A stretch of 64,000 bases of DNA from NCBI GenBank assembly GCA_030762175.1, contig CM060843.1:25859001-25923000 (forward strand), in the 5' to 3' direction. Numbering within the stretch: position 1 is the stretch's first letter; every line of letters starts with the position of its first letter. Made by a program: the position numbers and the translations under genes. Origin of the DNA: Metallyticus violacea. Lineage: Eukaryota > Arthropoda > Insecta > Mantodea > Metallyticidae. The notes beneath the pieces were generated by a model that searched no databases, had not been told where the DNA came from, and saw only the letters and a list, made by a program, of their open reading frames with translations. Shown here piece by piece: positions 9,950 to 21,379 of this stretch.

Positions 9950-11270
9950 CGAGGTCTGTTCAAAAAGTATCGCGAATTTTGTGTTTTTACAAAAAGTATT
10001 TATTTATTCATGAATATATATTTTGTCCCCTTCATAGTAATCCCCACCAGATATTATACATTTGTGCCAACGTTTTTTCCAATCCTCGAAGCATTTAAAA
10101 ATCGTTTTTTGTGATCTTGTTCAGCTCCTTCTTCGATGCCGTCTTTATCTCCTCAATCGTGGCGTAGCGTCGTCCTTTAATGGGCCTCTTCAGTTTTGGG
10201 GGAAAAAAAAAAAAAAAAAAAAAAAAGGTCACAGGGGGCCAGGTCTGGGGAGTACGGTGGCTGCGGCATTATAAGTGTGTGGTTTTTGCCCAAAAATTCG
10301 CGCACAAGCAACGATGTGTGAGCAGGGGCGTTATCATGGTGCAAAAGTCAATTTTTGTTCTTCCACAAATCCGAGCGTTTCTGGCGGATTGCTTCGCGCA
10401 AATTGCGCATAACTTGCAGGTAATATTCCTTATTGACCGTTCTACCCTGTGGAAAGAACTCATGATGCACCACGCACTTGCAATCGAAGAAAACTGTAAC
10501 AAAACCTTCACATTCGACCGAACTTTGGCGCGCTTCTTTCGGTCTTGGCTCGTGTGGCAGCATCCATTGGGATGATTGAGCTTTAGTTTCCACGTCATAA
10601 CCATAAACCCATGATTCGTCACCAGTTATGACCCTATGGAGGAAATTTGGGTCGTCGCGGACAGAGTTCAACAGCTCCTTAGCAACGTGAATGAGATGGT
10701 GTTTTTGGTCGAAATTGAGCAACTTTGGTACGAATTTTGCGGCGTCCCGTCTCATGTCCAAATCCATTGGTAAAAATCGAATGGCACGAGTCAATCGTAA
10801 TGTTTAGGTCCTCAGCAACTTCTCTAACGGTGATTCGACGATTGGCCAATACTATTTTCTTCACTTCTTCAATGTTTTCGTCTGTTGTTGACTGTCCGGG
10901 ACTCTCTTCGTCGTTCACATCTTCTCGACCCTCTGAGAACATTTTGTACCACCGATAAACGTTGCTTTGGTTCAAGGTAGCTTCCCCATGTGCCACAGTC
11001 AACATTCGGAACGCATCCGCGCACTTAATTTTGTTTTTCACACAAAATTTGATACAGATTCTTTGTTCCATTTTTTGGAATAGGCAAAAATCGAAGACGA
11101 GCCAAAACACGTCCAAGAAAAATAGCTGTCAACTGAACATTCAAAAAGGCCGAGCTTGTCAACATAAGTGAGGGATATGAATACCAACATAATGCCACAA
11201 AACAATCGAAAATCGAATATACGTAGCCCGCGGAAATTCAAAATTCGCGATACTTTTTGAAGAGATCTCG
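9950..11270 (-). mobile_element. Mariner-type DNA transposon A, 1321 bp, intact ends
   Basis: The left end begins cgaggtctgttcaaaaagta. The right end, reverse complemented, matches it at 30 of 32 positions. TA dinucleotides flank both ends (9948-9949 and 11271-11272), as expected for mariner insertion. Length is in the usual 1.3-kb range. The transposase lies on the minus strand and is broken (see its own entry). The ends are well enough preserved that the copy could have been mobilised in trans. Confidence 0.92.
10200..11071 (-). pseudogene. Mariner A transposase, broken
   Basis: Starts at the ATG at 11071 (MEQRICIKFCVKNKIKCADA). The N-terminal helix-turn-helix region includes NQSNVYRWYKMFSEGRE and DDEN-type linker text up to about 10790, where the frame shifts. 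The second segment (10794-10348) has the first catalytic aspartate in ITGDESWVYGYD and the block VFFDCKCVVHHEFFPQGRTV. A TGA at 10348 interrupts it where WLLHHDN would be expected. Beyond it HHDNAPAHTSLL carries the second aspartate and PPYSPDLAPCD the third, with 34 residues between them (DD34D). The codons just after the third aspartate have become an A/T homopolymer at 10202-10226. One frameshift, one stop and the homopolymer make it inactive. Confidence 0.88.
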
Positions 11271-11632
11271 TATATATATGGTCGTTTTAGGGAGAAAGGC
11301 ATGATAATGAAAGGAAAGATTTAGACTGGGAGGTTAAAACGCTCAAAAAATATGGAATATTTCTGCTAGAAGAATCTGCCCATTTTATGGAGGGAAGGAG
11401 GAATGGGTATATATCCCCTGGAAAAGCGTGAGAAAATCGCTGTTTCCAGAAAAAAATTAAGACAATTATAAATCGAAAAGCATACTGGAGCCTGTGTGCA
11501 AATCACACTAATTGGTTGAATATGGGTATTTTCCTAGCAAAGTGTGTGAAGCTATACAAATTTACTTTCTGGTTAGAACACAATAATGCTAGCTCAATTT
11601 TAAAAAAAATATATAAGTTGATTCCACTCATA
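11271..11632. other. Spacer between two DNA transposons
   Basis: AT-rich sequence with an AT-repeat at the mariner boundary. No feature recognised. Confidence 0.4.
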
Positions 11633-12498
11633 CAGAGGATGCCAAAAATGTATACACACTTTAAGCAAAGAAAAAACAGTGTTAACGTATCAAAACTAAA
11701 TTCACACAAACAGATAAAGATTAGCATTAATCATCTTAGACATTTATAGTTACAACAGTTGCTCAAAATGCCCACCATCGGCGTCGATACAATTGTGAGT
11801 ACGTTGAACTACTGATTGAGCAACGTTTTGAAAGTGTCCTCAGTTATTGCAGCACATGTTGTTTCAATTTCTTCCCGTAGTGTTGTCAGTGTAGCTGACT
11901 TTCTACGGTATATAACATCCTTAAGAGTCCCCATAGGTAGAAGTCTAACGGAGCTAGATCCGCAGAACGCGATGGAAACTCAATCGGACCTCTTCGTCCT
12001 ATCTAGCACCTTGGAATATTGTAAGCAAGTACATCTCGATGATAATGTGGTAGTGCCCATCCTGTTGGAAATATAATTCCTCATTTCCATAGAGTGGTAT
12101 GAATGGCGGGAAGACAGAATTGTTGTTCGCGTTTGCAGTTCTGTTCTGTACACACGCCTCCATTGCGTTTGAACTTAAACAGCATTCTCGGTTTTTCAAT
12201 ATCACTCCAAAATTGCTTTCCGCTGTTCAAACGATAATCTTCGCTCCATTTTGTTGTAGCAACGCTAGTATAACGTAATGTGAGTCACATCTGTTTAGAG
12301 AACATCATACGATAATCTTGGCTTCATTTGCTCATTGTTGATTTACTTTTCACGTAACAATGCTATCATAATGTACGTGAGTCACATCTGTTTACAGAAC
12401 ATCATACTACACATTACTGTTGTTTTTCGGTCCAACTTTGAAATATATTAAATAAATATCTACTGTGAAAGTGTGTATACATTTTTTGGTACCCTAGG
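11633..12498 (-). mobile_element. Tc1-like element A, 866 bp, internally shortened
   Basis: Ends match as inverted repeats: the left ca-gaggatgccaaaaatgtatacac pairs with a right end that reads cctagggtaccaaaaaatgt when reverse complemented. Both continue into atacacactt. TA flanks it at 11631-11632 and 12499-12500. On the minus strand the C-terminal half of a transposase survives: YFQQDGHYH (second catalytic aspartate), FPSRSADLAPLDFYLWG (third), then VIYRRKSATLTTLREEIET. A frameshift precedes the last DADGGHFEQLL residues. The N-terminal half is missing or unreadable. A direct repeat sits inside the right third (anchor gagtcacatctgttta at 12282 and 12379). A related copy lies at 46071-46749. 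Confidence 0.82.
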
Positions 12499-13532
12499 TA
12501 TATTTGTAAATTTCGTTTTTCCACTTTTATTTTTTTAATTATTATTGTTCATTTATTATAATTATTACTTTATGTTTATATTATTTGTTCCTCTTTTTAA
12601 TCGTGTATCATACTTAAGTATGTACGGTCGGCGACTTATCCATAAAATATATTTGTCATATGTATATAGAATTTATTACTACAAAGATACACATGCTTAT
12701 TTAAATTACAGGATTAATTAGACTATTTCTCTAATGTTCCTACCCCGAATCTAGTGCAGCCGACTGACTATGAGCGATGGCTTATCGGCCGATTCAGTTC
12801 TCACCGTCGCGTCGGTTAGCAGATAATTGGATTATTCTATATTTAAAGTTGCAAATGGGTGTTTCTATGCAATCTCTCTGGAATTAGTTACTGAAATGAT
12901 GGAAGAAGATGCAAAGGAATCTAGCATGTGGATAATGTCAGTGGGTTGTTTTATGTTTTCTTGTAATTTTATAGTAGAACATTTTTGATCCTGCTGAAAT
13001 GTTGTATCATTTGGTGAACTATACAGTTTGTGGGTTTGCCATTGTAGATATGTACCGACTCTAATGCCGGCTTTGAGTTTCCTAATATCTGTCCCATACG
13101 CTTAGATTTTCATAATCTCCATTTTGCTTCAACTCATTTTTAGTAAGTATTTAATGGCTTTGCTATAAAGGGGGCACTAAAACGCACACTCTCACATGAA
13201 CAATGTAACTTGACACATTTTATGTTATTGTTTAATTTAGCATTTCTAGTCTGTACTATTCGGCTAAGAAAACATTTCCCCTTTTCCGTAAGTAATGTTG
13301 CTCTACAACAACTCAAAATACAAATGAATATGATTGTCTTAAAGTACTTGATAGGTGCTTTGTGACTGTACCGTTAAAATTCATACGTTACACTCCTCAA
13401 TGAAAAAGTGCGTAACAACAATTTGAGGCAAAGGTTTAACTTAATCGTGTTTCTGTATCCCTGTAGCATGTCGTGTTTTTAGATCTGCGGTTTATAGCTT
13501 CTGTTTTTACATTTATTTTACGACATTGTTAC
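12499..13532. other. Unassigned AT-rich stretch
   Basis: No transposon or gene recognised. A modestly GC-richer patch (about 12740-12830, accccgaatctagtgcagcc...cgtcgcgtcgg) stands out but has no readable frame of note. Confidence 0.4.
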
Positions 13533-13568
13533 ATGAAGTTCAAACTGACTCCTGACTCCGCGTTGCCG
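13533..13568 (+). other. Candidate short first coding exon with consensus donor
   Basis: ATG followed by 11 sense codons (MKFKLTPDSALP) ends exactly at a consensus 5' splice site, CCG|GTAAGT. This is a short pattern that can arise by chance, and no downstream exon could be linked to it. It is listed because nothing else in the surrounding 3 kb looks gene-like. Confidence 0.15.
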
Positions 13569-15899
13569 GTAAGTTTCCCTTATTAGAGACCTACAATTCA
13601 TTTTGTGTTTGTATTTATGAATGATTAAAAGGCATTTTCTTGTTTTATCCTCCAGCTGTTATCGTGGTACTTTTTCCTTAGCCGGAACGCTTCACGCGTA
13701 ACGGCCGGTCGATCTTTTCAATCTGGGAGTCAGAAAATTCGTAGCTATGACTGTCGCATAAGCTATTACTAGCACTTAAGCACTTAAACGGTACATTTAC
13801 TCACCATTATCAAGCAAGATGCTGGAACTGCCTCTTTTTATTTCTCATACATTTCTGGCATCAGCTTATGAAACTAATCACAACCCTCTGCAACACCCAC
13901 TGAGAAATGGAAGAAATCTCTTCACGAATGTTATTTTTCAGTTCATCTAATGTATGTGAATTTGTTTGGATTTAACAGAGTAGCAGAAATTCTCTGGTGA
14001 AATTTTTCCAGAAGTAAATACTTTGATATAGAACTTCGATATTTGTCAAAACCTCGATAAGAGTTAACGCTTACAAAGAATTTTTTTCCAGGCTTTCCTT
14101 TACCACACACTTTGGGGTACATGCAGTGCAGATGCTCTTTCCTATTCAGACAATTGCAAATGATGCTTTATCAATTCAACGTTCACAGAAGGCTTTTAGT
14201 AGTGAAACTTTGCTGAAGCACATGACTTTAGTCAGGGTACATTTCAAGATTTTATCTGAAGAAAAGTAGAAGAGCGTAGTTTGTCTCTTCACGAATCTGT
14301 AAATTCTTGAAAGATACAGTAAACCTGAGCATGCCCCTTTAAGATGAGCCGAAACATTAAGAAGAAAATGGTGCAGTGTTTTACAAAGAAATTCAAAATT
14401 TTTCAAAGTTTTGTGTTCTGTGGATAAATATCTTCAAGATGAAAATAAAGGGAAATCTCCATACCTTGTCAGTGCTTATAAATACCATCCTATAATAATT
14501 ATACATGTGGAAAGATCCTTCTGGGTTTACTAACTGATAAACGTCATATATTTACTTCTGAGCATTTGGAGGAAATTATGATTGTATATTGTAGTAAGTA
14601 GAACGAAGAACCGTAATGTAATTAGGTGTAAAAATCCAAATTTTACTGCATGTTTTAGAATTTTTGAAAAATACTAATTATTTTTGCTGCATAAATATGT
14701 GTACGTATATATTAGAATTTTTAGTGTATATAACTTCGATGTCTGAAGATGATGCATTAGATTAATGTAATGCCAAACTTCAAGTTCAGTGAACCTTTTT
14801 TTTCTAGCTTCAGTCTCATTTTTCAACTTTATTGACAGCGGTATTTGGAGATTATGATTCGAAACTTCATAAAAAGGAGTGACTGATTCGAACTACAGTC
14901 CTTTCAGAGAATTAGAAACTAGGAATAAGTTTCTCGGGAGTTATCAGTCATATGCTAGCAGTCCGACGTTCAACTGTTACTGTAGTAGGCTCTATTGCAG
15001 TAAATTATTTGAAAAAAAAAAAAAACGGAAAATTCTGAATAATGTTATTATAGAAAACGTTTTGATGTACTCATTTATACTAAAGACTAAAAATAACAAC
15101 CAGGAATAATATTGAGCAAGTCATTGTTTAAGACTAGCGACCGGATATTCATGGACTAAAAATCACTGAAATATGCATACATTTATGCCATTCAAATATA
15201 TACAACTAAATATGCAGCCAAAACCAATATCTGAATAATTTATATGCGCTGACAATAAAGCTATTTTTTCAGTTTTGGACTCACTTCATTCTTACTCTGG
15301 TTTATTTGTTCTGTTGCAGTTTATCACTACCAAATGTAGTATAGTAGTATTAGTGTATTCATTTACAAAATAAATTTGTTACATATAGCTCATCCATGTC
15401 GCACGGATCCTGGGATCATACGTGCTTTCCTAATATACTAGGAAGTATATGAAATTACACAAACCAATATTTAACTCTTAAGAGACAGACAGCATATATA
15501 ATAATGAACTCGATACATAAATAAATATATAAAATAGATTTTTTTTCCAAAATAGGCAAATAAAATAAACAGAAAAGAAAACAGTACAAAAATAAACAAC
15601 TTAACACTCCCATTATAATTCCAAAAATATTTTTAATAATATTCCCCTAACCCCTCCCCCCCTTTTCCCGGTTGCCTGCCTCTTCCTATCGGAGCTGTCT
15701 CGCTTTTTCTAAAAATTTACGAACTCCAAATATAAAACGCTTTGCAGAGACAGTCTTTTTCTGTTGCCCATATAGCATGAAGAACTTTATTTAGCCTCAC
15801 ATGATGATAAAAAGCTCTAATTTGTTCTGCTTTAGATTGTTGTACTTAGAATTATAGCAAGTGACTTTTACAGAATTTTATGTACTTTACTTATTCATA
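13569..15899. other. Unassigned AT-rich stretch
   Basis: No supportable gene. The minus-strand frame around 14176-14406 has scattered cysteines but no proper zinc-finger spacing. 15640-15710 has a C-rich patch. Poly(A) of 13 at about 15009-15024. Confidence 0.4.
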
Positions 15900-16164
15900 T
15901 CCTGGATTTTTGGAAATAATGTTCTTCAATAATATGGTCAATATTATAAGGAACTTGTTTGGATTAATTTTATCTTAAAAACATCCATTGACACACGCCT
16001 ATTAGTCCTGATTTTTTGCATTGATGAAATGGCCGAAGGAAAATGCAATTATGAAACAAAAATTAGTCGCTACATGTAAGTTTGAGAGCACCTTTTGACC
16101 TTCCATTGATGCAGCATAATTGGTATCAAAATCTTTTCTAATTGTTTCTAGGTGTTTAATGTAG
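15900..16164 (-). pseudogene. hAT transposase relic, downstream part
   Basis: On the minus strand, reading away from the mariner insertion, the text is IKHLETIRKDFDTNYAASME followed by GQKVLSNLHVATNFCFIIAF. This matches the region after the conserved tryptophan block of hAT-type transposases (AIYYCENFE-IK-...AAS). Lower coordinates become unreadable, so the left limit is approximate. It is contiguous in frame with the part at 17428 once the mariner is removed. Confidence 0.65.
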
Positions 16165-16166
16165 TA
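16165..16166. repeat. TA target-site duplication, left
   Basis: TA immediately before the mariner inverted repeat. The matching TA is at 17428-17429. Confidence 0.85.
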
Positions 16167-17427
16167 CGAGGGTAGGTGCATAAGTTTCCGGCCTCGCCTT
16201 CACAAAACCCTTATCTGATGTCATGCCTTATTTATTAAGTAAACAATTGCAGCTGTAACTGTCGCTCCTCTGTGTTCAGTTGTTCAGATATAATTGCATA
16301 TGTGTAAAAGATTGTGACATCTTCAAAATGGAGTTTCGAGCTGTTATTAAGTTTTTCACAAAAGAACGACATACTCCAAATGTAATTAAACAGCGATTGG
16401 ACGGTATATATGGGGAAGCACCCCCTCATATTCTACCGTAAAAGAATGAGCCAAACTTTTGCGAACGGTCGAGAAAGCATTGAAGACGAAGAGTGTGCAG
16501 GTCGGCCCTTGGAGGTACTCACTCCTGAAAACATCGTTCTTATGGAAGGAGCAATTATGGAAGACCAGCGGCTCAAAGCTACAGAAATAGCAGCAAGATT
16601 GAGCCTTTCTAAAACAACAGTCCTTCGAATTATTTATGAACATTTAAACATGAATAAATTAGTGCAAGATGGGTGTCTAGACTTCTTTCCTCAGTACAAA
16701 AGCAGCAACGAGTCATCTGTTGTCAGGCATTTTTGGAGCTCTGTCGCGGCAACGAGAGAGAATTTCTGGAAACCATTGTTACAGAAGATGAAACTATGGT
16801 TCCGTACTATGATTCCATGTCCAAAAGAGAATCAATGGAAACCTGGCGTAAACCTGGGAAGTACCGCCTCTAAGGGCCGCGGTCACTCAATCAACCAAGA
16901 AGATCATGACCACAATCTTTTGGGACTGTGAAGGAACACTCTTCATTGACTTTAAGAAGAGAAACACCAATTAAATGGGGAGTACTGTGCTGGCCTATTG
17001 CACAGACTACATGCTTCCATCAAAGAGAAAAGGCGAGGAAAGTTTAGCGGTGGTGTGCACCTTCTTCACGACAACGCGCCTGTGCACACATCTCTTGTTG
17101 TAAAGGAAGCTTTGAAGAAATGTGACTTCAAGGAGACCGACCATCCCCATCCACTCTACAGCCCAGATCTAGCTCTCAGTGACTATTTCCTCTTCTCAAA
17201 ATTCAAGAAGTACCTTTGGGGAAGGAAATTTAAATGTGACGAAGAAGTGATGGATGCCCATTTTGCAGACAAGACTTCTGATTATTTTGGAGGGGGGATT
17301 GAATGTTAATTCAAAGATATGAGAAGTTTATTGCAATAAAGGGTAACTATATTGAAAAGTGAAATATAGTTTTTATCTTTATCATACCTAGAAAATGGTT
17401 AGGCGGAAACTTATGGACCTACCCTCG
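16167..17427 (+). mobile_element. Mariner-type DNA transposon B, copy 1, 1261 bp
   Basis: Starts cgagggtaggtgcataagtt and ends with its inverted repeat (one mismatch in the first 24 bases), flanked by TA on both sides. Same family as the copy at 32064-33350, in opposite orientation. It sits inside a hAT transposase relic. The transposase inside is broken. Confidence 0.93.
16328..17309 (+). pseudogene. Mariner B copy 1 transposase, broken
   Basis: Begins MEFRAVIKFFTKERHTPNVI at 16328, a mariner N-terminus. A frameshift near 16425-16440 and an in-frame TGA near 16446 (where a tryptophan stands in copy 2) separate it from the linker and second HTH (RESIEDEECAGRP, ATEIAARLSLSKTTVLRII, to about 16660). 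Further frameshifts occur around 16660, 16860 and 16970. The first catalytic region reads VTEDETMVPYYD, the second LHDNAPVHTSL and the third YSPDLALSDYFLF. A 6-base insertion (ccccat) places 36 residues between the second and third aspartates, against 34 in copy 2. Clearly inactive. Confidence 0.85.
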
Positions 17428-17850
17428 TAGATGGCAACAAGCAGCCATGCTCTCCAACAAGTTAAAATTGGTTTCGGAGGTAGGGATACATCTGGTGTCA
17501 TTGTTTTAAATACCTCCGAGATACTTTCATGAAAACTGTCCTATAAGTTGTTAAAAATTGTTATACGTTTATCAACAAGTGGAAAATTAACCAACTGTCT
17601 CTGACACACCACAATACAATCCATGTACATGACAAGCTTGCTGAAAATAAATTAAACATTTTGCAATTGTGGAGCTGTTTGTGATTTTGATTTCTTCTAC
17701 AGCGAGCAGAGAAAAGGTAGATAGTTCGTTTTTAAGCGGAACAGATATAACATATGCAATATATTGTCTTTCGCAATCTGTTATTTCATTAATTGAAATA
17801 CTCACAGAATTGTCTTTAACGAATTTCCGAATCTTTTCAAGAGTTTCATT
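17428..17850 (-). pseudogene. hAT transposase relic, upstream part
   Basis: On the minus strand, with frame changes, the order is ITDCERQYIAYVISVPLKNE, then CHVHGLYC (hAT C-AHGLH block), NFPLVDKRITIFNN, then DSFHESISEVFKTMTPDVSL, and PPKPILTCWRAWLLVAIY. The last block matches the hAT signature PLPPQPVLTRWGTWL-AAIYY. It runs straight into the mariner at 17427 and resumes beyond it. Two or more frameshifts and stops are present. The family was recognised by motif order, not by a search. Confidence 0.7.
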
Positions 17851-18312
17851 GTAACGCTACAGTGCATAATTTCTGCGCTTTGATTAGTCACATACCTTGT
17901 TTATGTATAATTTTCAAAGAATTTAAGTAGAGCTAGATTAGTTACTTTCTACAGGATAATATTAGCTGCTAGGAAAGCTTCACTGAATTGTGGGGAAATT
18001 AGATCGCAATTCGAATATTACCAAAGAAAATTTGAACAGAAAATTTTATTTTTTCGGGTTTAACTTTTAACATTTCCTTGTCCTTACTGGAGTTGCAATG
18101 TTGGATCATTTGTTAGCGTTTCTCTTACCAATTAATTTTCCATACGTTTGAAAATATGGAATTATTCCATCGGTCATTAATGTTTCATTTTTAAACTCCT
18201 TATGGAAAACGTGTAGTTTTTCTATTGCACTTGTTTTAATTTCAGACATTATTTACTTAAAAACATGACAAAACCCCTAAAGAGATATATGTACTACATT
18301 CTACCAACTTGT
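17851..18312. other. Flank of the hAT relic
   Basis: May hold more of the hAT element on the minus strand (an open segment starts with ATG near 18250, MSEIKTSAIEKLHVFHKEFK). No conserved block identifies it. Confidence 0.3.
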
Positions 18313-18321
18313 AAACCGCTG
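18313..18321. repeat. Possible target-site duplication of SINE-1 copy d
   Basis: aaaccgctg occurs just before the SINE head (18313-18321) and just after its tail (18599-18607). Three of the nine bases are As next to an A-rich tail, so support is moderate. Confidence 0.55.
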
Positions 18322-18598
18322 TACCGCCACGGATGGCCGAGGTTGTTAAGGCACGGACTCGTGAGCGGGAGGTCTGAGGTTCGAATCCTGCCAGGACCGT
18401 CCTCCCTGGCTGAGGTTTTTTCCAGGTTTTCCTCAGTTCTCATAATTGGCAAATGCTGGGAGGTACCCTGAACTTAGGCCTGGAACGTTTCCTTCCTTAA
18501 AAAAATCCTTTCCCAATATATAATTTCATTTCATATATCATCAGTGTCTACCGCCTGTGGTGTCTTAGTAGTAAAAACGGGCGTTAAACACCATTAAA
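18322..18598 (+). mobile_element. SINE-1 copy d, likely source or sibling of the copy at 34773
   Basis: Full-length forward SINE-1 with A-box region tggccgaggttgttaagg, B box gaggttcgaatcctg and tail cgttaaacaccatt. The 250 bp that follow recur after the SINE-1 at 34773. Confidence 0.93.
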
Positions 18599-18850
18599 AA
18601 ACCGCTGCAATGAAAACACAGCAGGCAACTGACAGAATAGTTTGGCATGGAATTTCAGGAGAGGTTTAACTTGTCCTCCTTTACTTAGACGTAGTGGCTC
18701 ACATAGCGTGGAAAACAGGTTAAATTACAGCCGATGTTTATATTTTTTTTCCTGGAGCCCAGTGTGACTCATACTTAAGGGTGACATTCATTCTCCTAGC
18801 AAATCATATCATTTCTTAATGCTGTATATCAACTCCATTCATATGTGATA
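18599..18850 (+). repeat. 3' flank of SINE-1 copy d; unoccupied LINE target site
   Basis: This block is almost identical to 35051-35222 joined to 41199-41279. At 18752-18764 it contains the uninterrupted sequence ctggagcccagtg followed directly by tgactcatactt. That is the target in which the I-like LINE sits in the other copy. Similarity ends near 18850, after ccattcatatgt. Confidence 0.92.
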
Positions 18851-21379
18851 GTTTCAATCTTCTTTATAAAATAGTTCCTATGAAAGGAGGTAAGTATGCA
18901 CTATTAACTAACAGATTAAAATATAATGTTTTGCAATAATATTAGCAAAATATGTATTAAATATATCATAACATTATGCTTAAAATGTAGGAGCAAATGG
19001 TAAGACTAAAAAATTAAATGCGAGTTAACTTTTGATTTGACAACAGGAAACAAACATGCATTTACGGCCTCTGTGTATTACCTACATCAAGTATAATACA
19101 GTTGTCCAACTAAAGGTTCCCATTCAAGAAGTTGTTAGTTGGAACTGTTGCCTTTGGTATTTGTGATAACAGGCATTAAAGGAAGTACTCCTATGCCTAG
19201 ACTGAAAATCCGTCAGAAAGAGTATCAAATAAACCTGCAAATGCCGTTCCCACAACCTGGTAAATATTAACCCATCAATGAAAATGCCCAGACATGCTCC
19301 AGTTAGTGATGGTTGGGGAGGTTAATAAAATAACAACATGACAATAACTATGATCCGGAATTGGTATTGTAATACCCCTGAATATATTCCAAAATGGTCA
19401 GAGCTTCCCTTCTTGTGACAGGGATGTATTCCAAAAGGAATTTCTTCTTAAGAAATCATCCAGAGCAAAACTTGCTAATGATATGTTAATTTATCCCGAA
19501 GACTTAAAAACTTATTATTAGAAATCCACTTTTAGTAACTTCTGTTCTATTTTTGAGGCAGCAAAATACTCAATGTGAATATCAAAGCCCATTGCACAAA
19601 GCGACATTGTTTATTTCATATTTAAAAATAAACAAATTGTTGAAATTAGCTATTAAAATGTACGGAGTATAACAATCGAAGACAGCTAAAACACACACAA
19701 TTTATTTGATTCTTGGATATGCAATATGTTATGATGATGCAATTGAAGCAACGCTTATAAACAATCCTGGTCACAAAATTCAACTATTTTCTGTTAAATG
19801 AAAAAGAATAGACAATTTTCTATAGAGGATTTCATGTTGATTTCAAATGTGTGTTCAACATCTTTCAAGCATACTTTGGCTCCATTTTTCTTGGTAGCGC
19901 CTGTTCACTTCAGCATTATCGTGGCTAAATTGTTCCCAAAGTTTGGGGGAAATCTAGATGAAATTCCATAAATTTTGAGATATATTACACCCCTCACTTT
20001 GTAGTTCTGAATCAGTCCACTGACAAATTCTCTATAATTTTTAGTCCTGTGGTTTACTAAAAAGCTGGTGATTACTTTTTAAAAGGTGATCATGTAACCA
20101 GGTCTTAAGCATTTAATAAATATAACTTTCAAATCTTTCATTAATTCCCTGATCTTTAAGCCAATGAATACTTTTTGTTTTATTTTAGCACCATTGATTT
20201 TTAGAAATTATTCTTCAAAATTTGAAATGCTCCCCCATTAGGATCCACCGCTTTTAAATCAAACGTAGTTTCAATTGCAATGGGGGCAGTGACAAGTGAC
20301 GAACAGTTCCTGTCCAGAGAATGGTAGGTAACCGTATACTTTGACTTTGAACTTATTCCTGATATATTTGCAAAAGTAACAGTTTGTTAAGGATCCTTAG
20401 GTTCCTGCCACATCATTGACATTGCATATCGGGAACCTTCAGCCAACCCCATGAGTCAGAACATATTTCAAATGCCCAGTTTGCACTATGACCTATTTTG
20501 CAATCAAAACATCACAAGCTGTTTTAAGTAGAGAAGTAACACTTGGTCTCTATGATTTTAAAGTTAACTCACCACAAAGGCAGAACAATTTCTTTTTATT
20601 TCAGTTACACAATTTTGAGGTATTTCACTATCACAAGACTTTTTATAATACTTTTATAGCACTTATTGTTAGAAATCAAAAAATGCTGTCTGTGAAATTT
20701 GTTGCTTGAACGAATGTTTGGAACTAAAAGTAATTCTCACAGTCTTGATTTAAATAATCTTGAGATTATCTACATTTATGTTAATTGTTAAATCATATTT
20801 ATATCTTTTTTCATTCCTATATTAAGGTCTATAAATGCCAAAAAACATAACAACACTTTTTTTTAAATTACAAAAATGAATTAGTGGATGATAGAAAAGG
20901 TCTGACTTATGTAATTAATAGAGGAAAGTACGTAAAAATAGCAGAAACAGTAGAAATATTACATTTAGCAAAATTACTGTGACCAGTGTATTCAGAAGAC
21001 TGAATTTTATGACTGCTAAATAAGTGTTATAATGTAGAAAATAAAATCATCTTACCAGTTTCTGTAAGAAACGGGCAAAAACTCCAATGCATTATGTAAA
21101 AGACGTGTTTTAAAATGTCACCAATTAGCAACACATTCCCAAAAAAATCTAACAAAGAATTATCCTATACAAACAAGTCAGATCTCCAGTCATTCAATTT
21201 AAACAATTCTTTATCTTTACATTTTCGTCTGAGGACATCTTATTTTTGGAATTAGTAAAGCTTATAATTGAGATAATCTCTTTTCTTCCTCGTGCCAATC
21301 AGCTCCAAAGCTTTTGGAAAATTCTTGGAACATTTTGTTAAAGTTTTACTTTGTAAATCGATCTAGTCAAAATTGTGTA
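18851..21379. other. Unassigned AT-rich stretch
   Basis: No recognisable gene, SINE or transposase. The longest frame (20488-20709) shows no domain and sits in AT-rich text. Confidence 0.4.

Noticed and set aside
14176..14406. Possible C2H2 zinc-finger remnant on the minus strand
   Set aside because: Cysteines and histidines occur, but not at CX2C...HX3H spacing in one frame.
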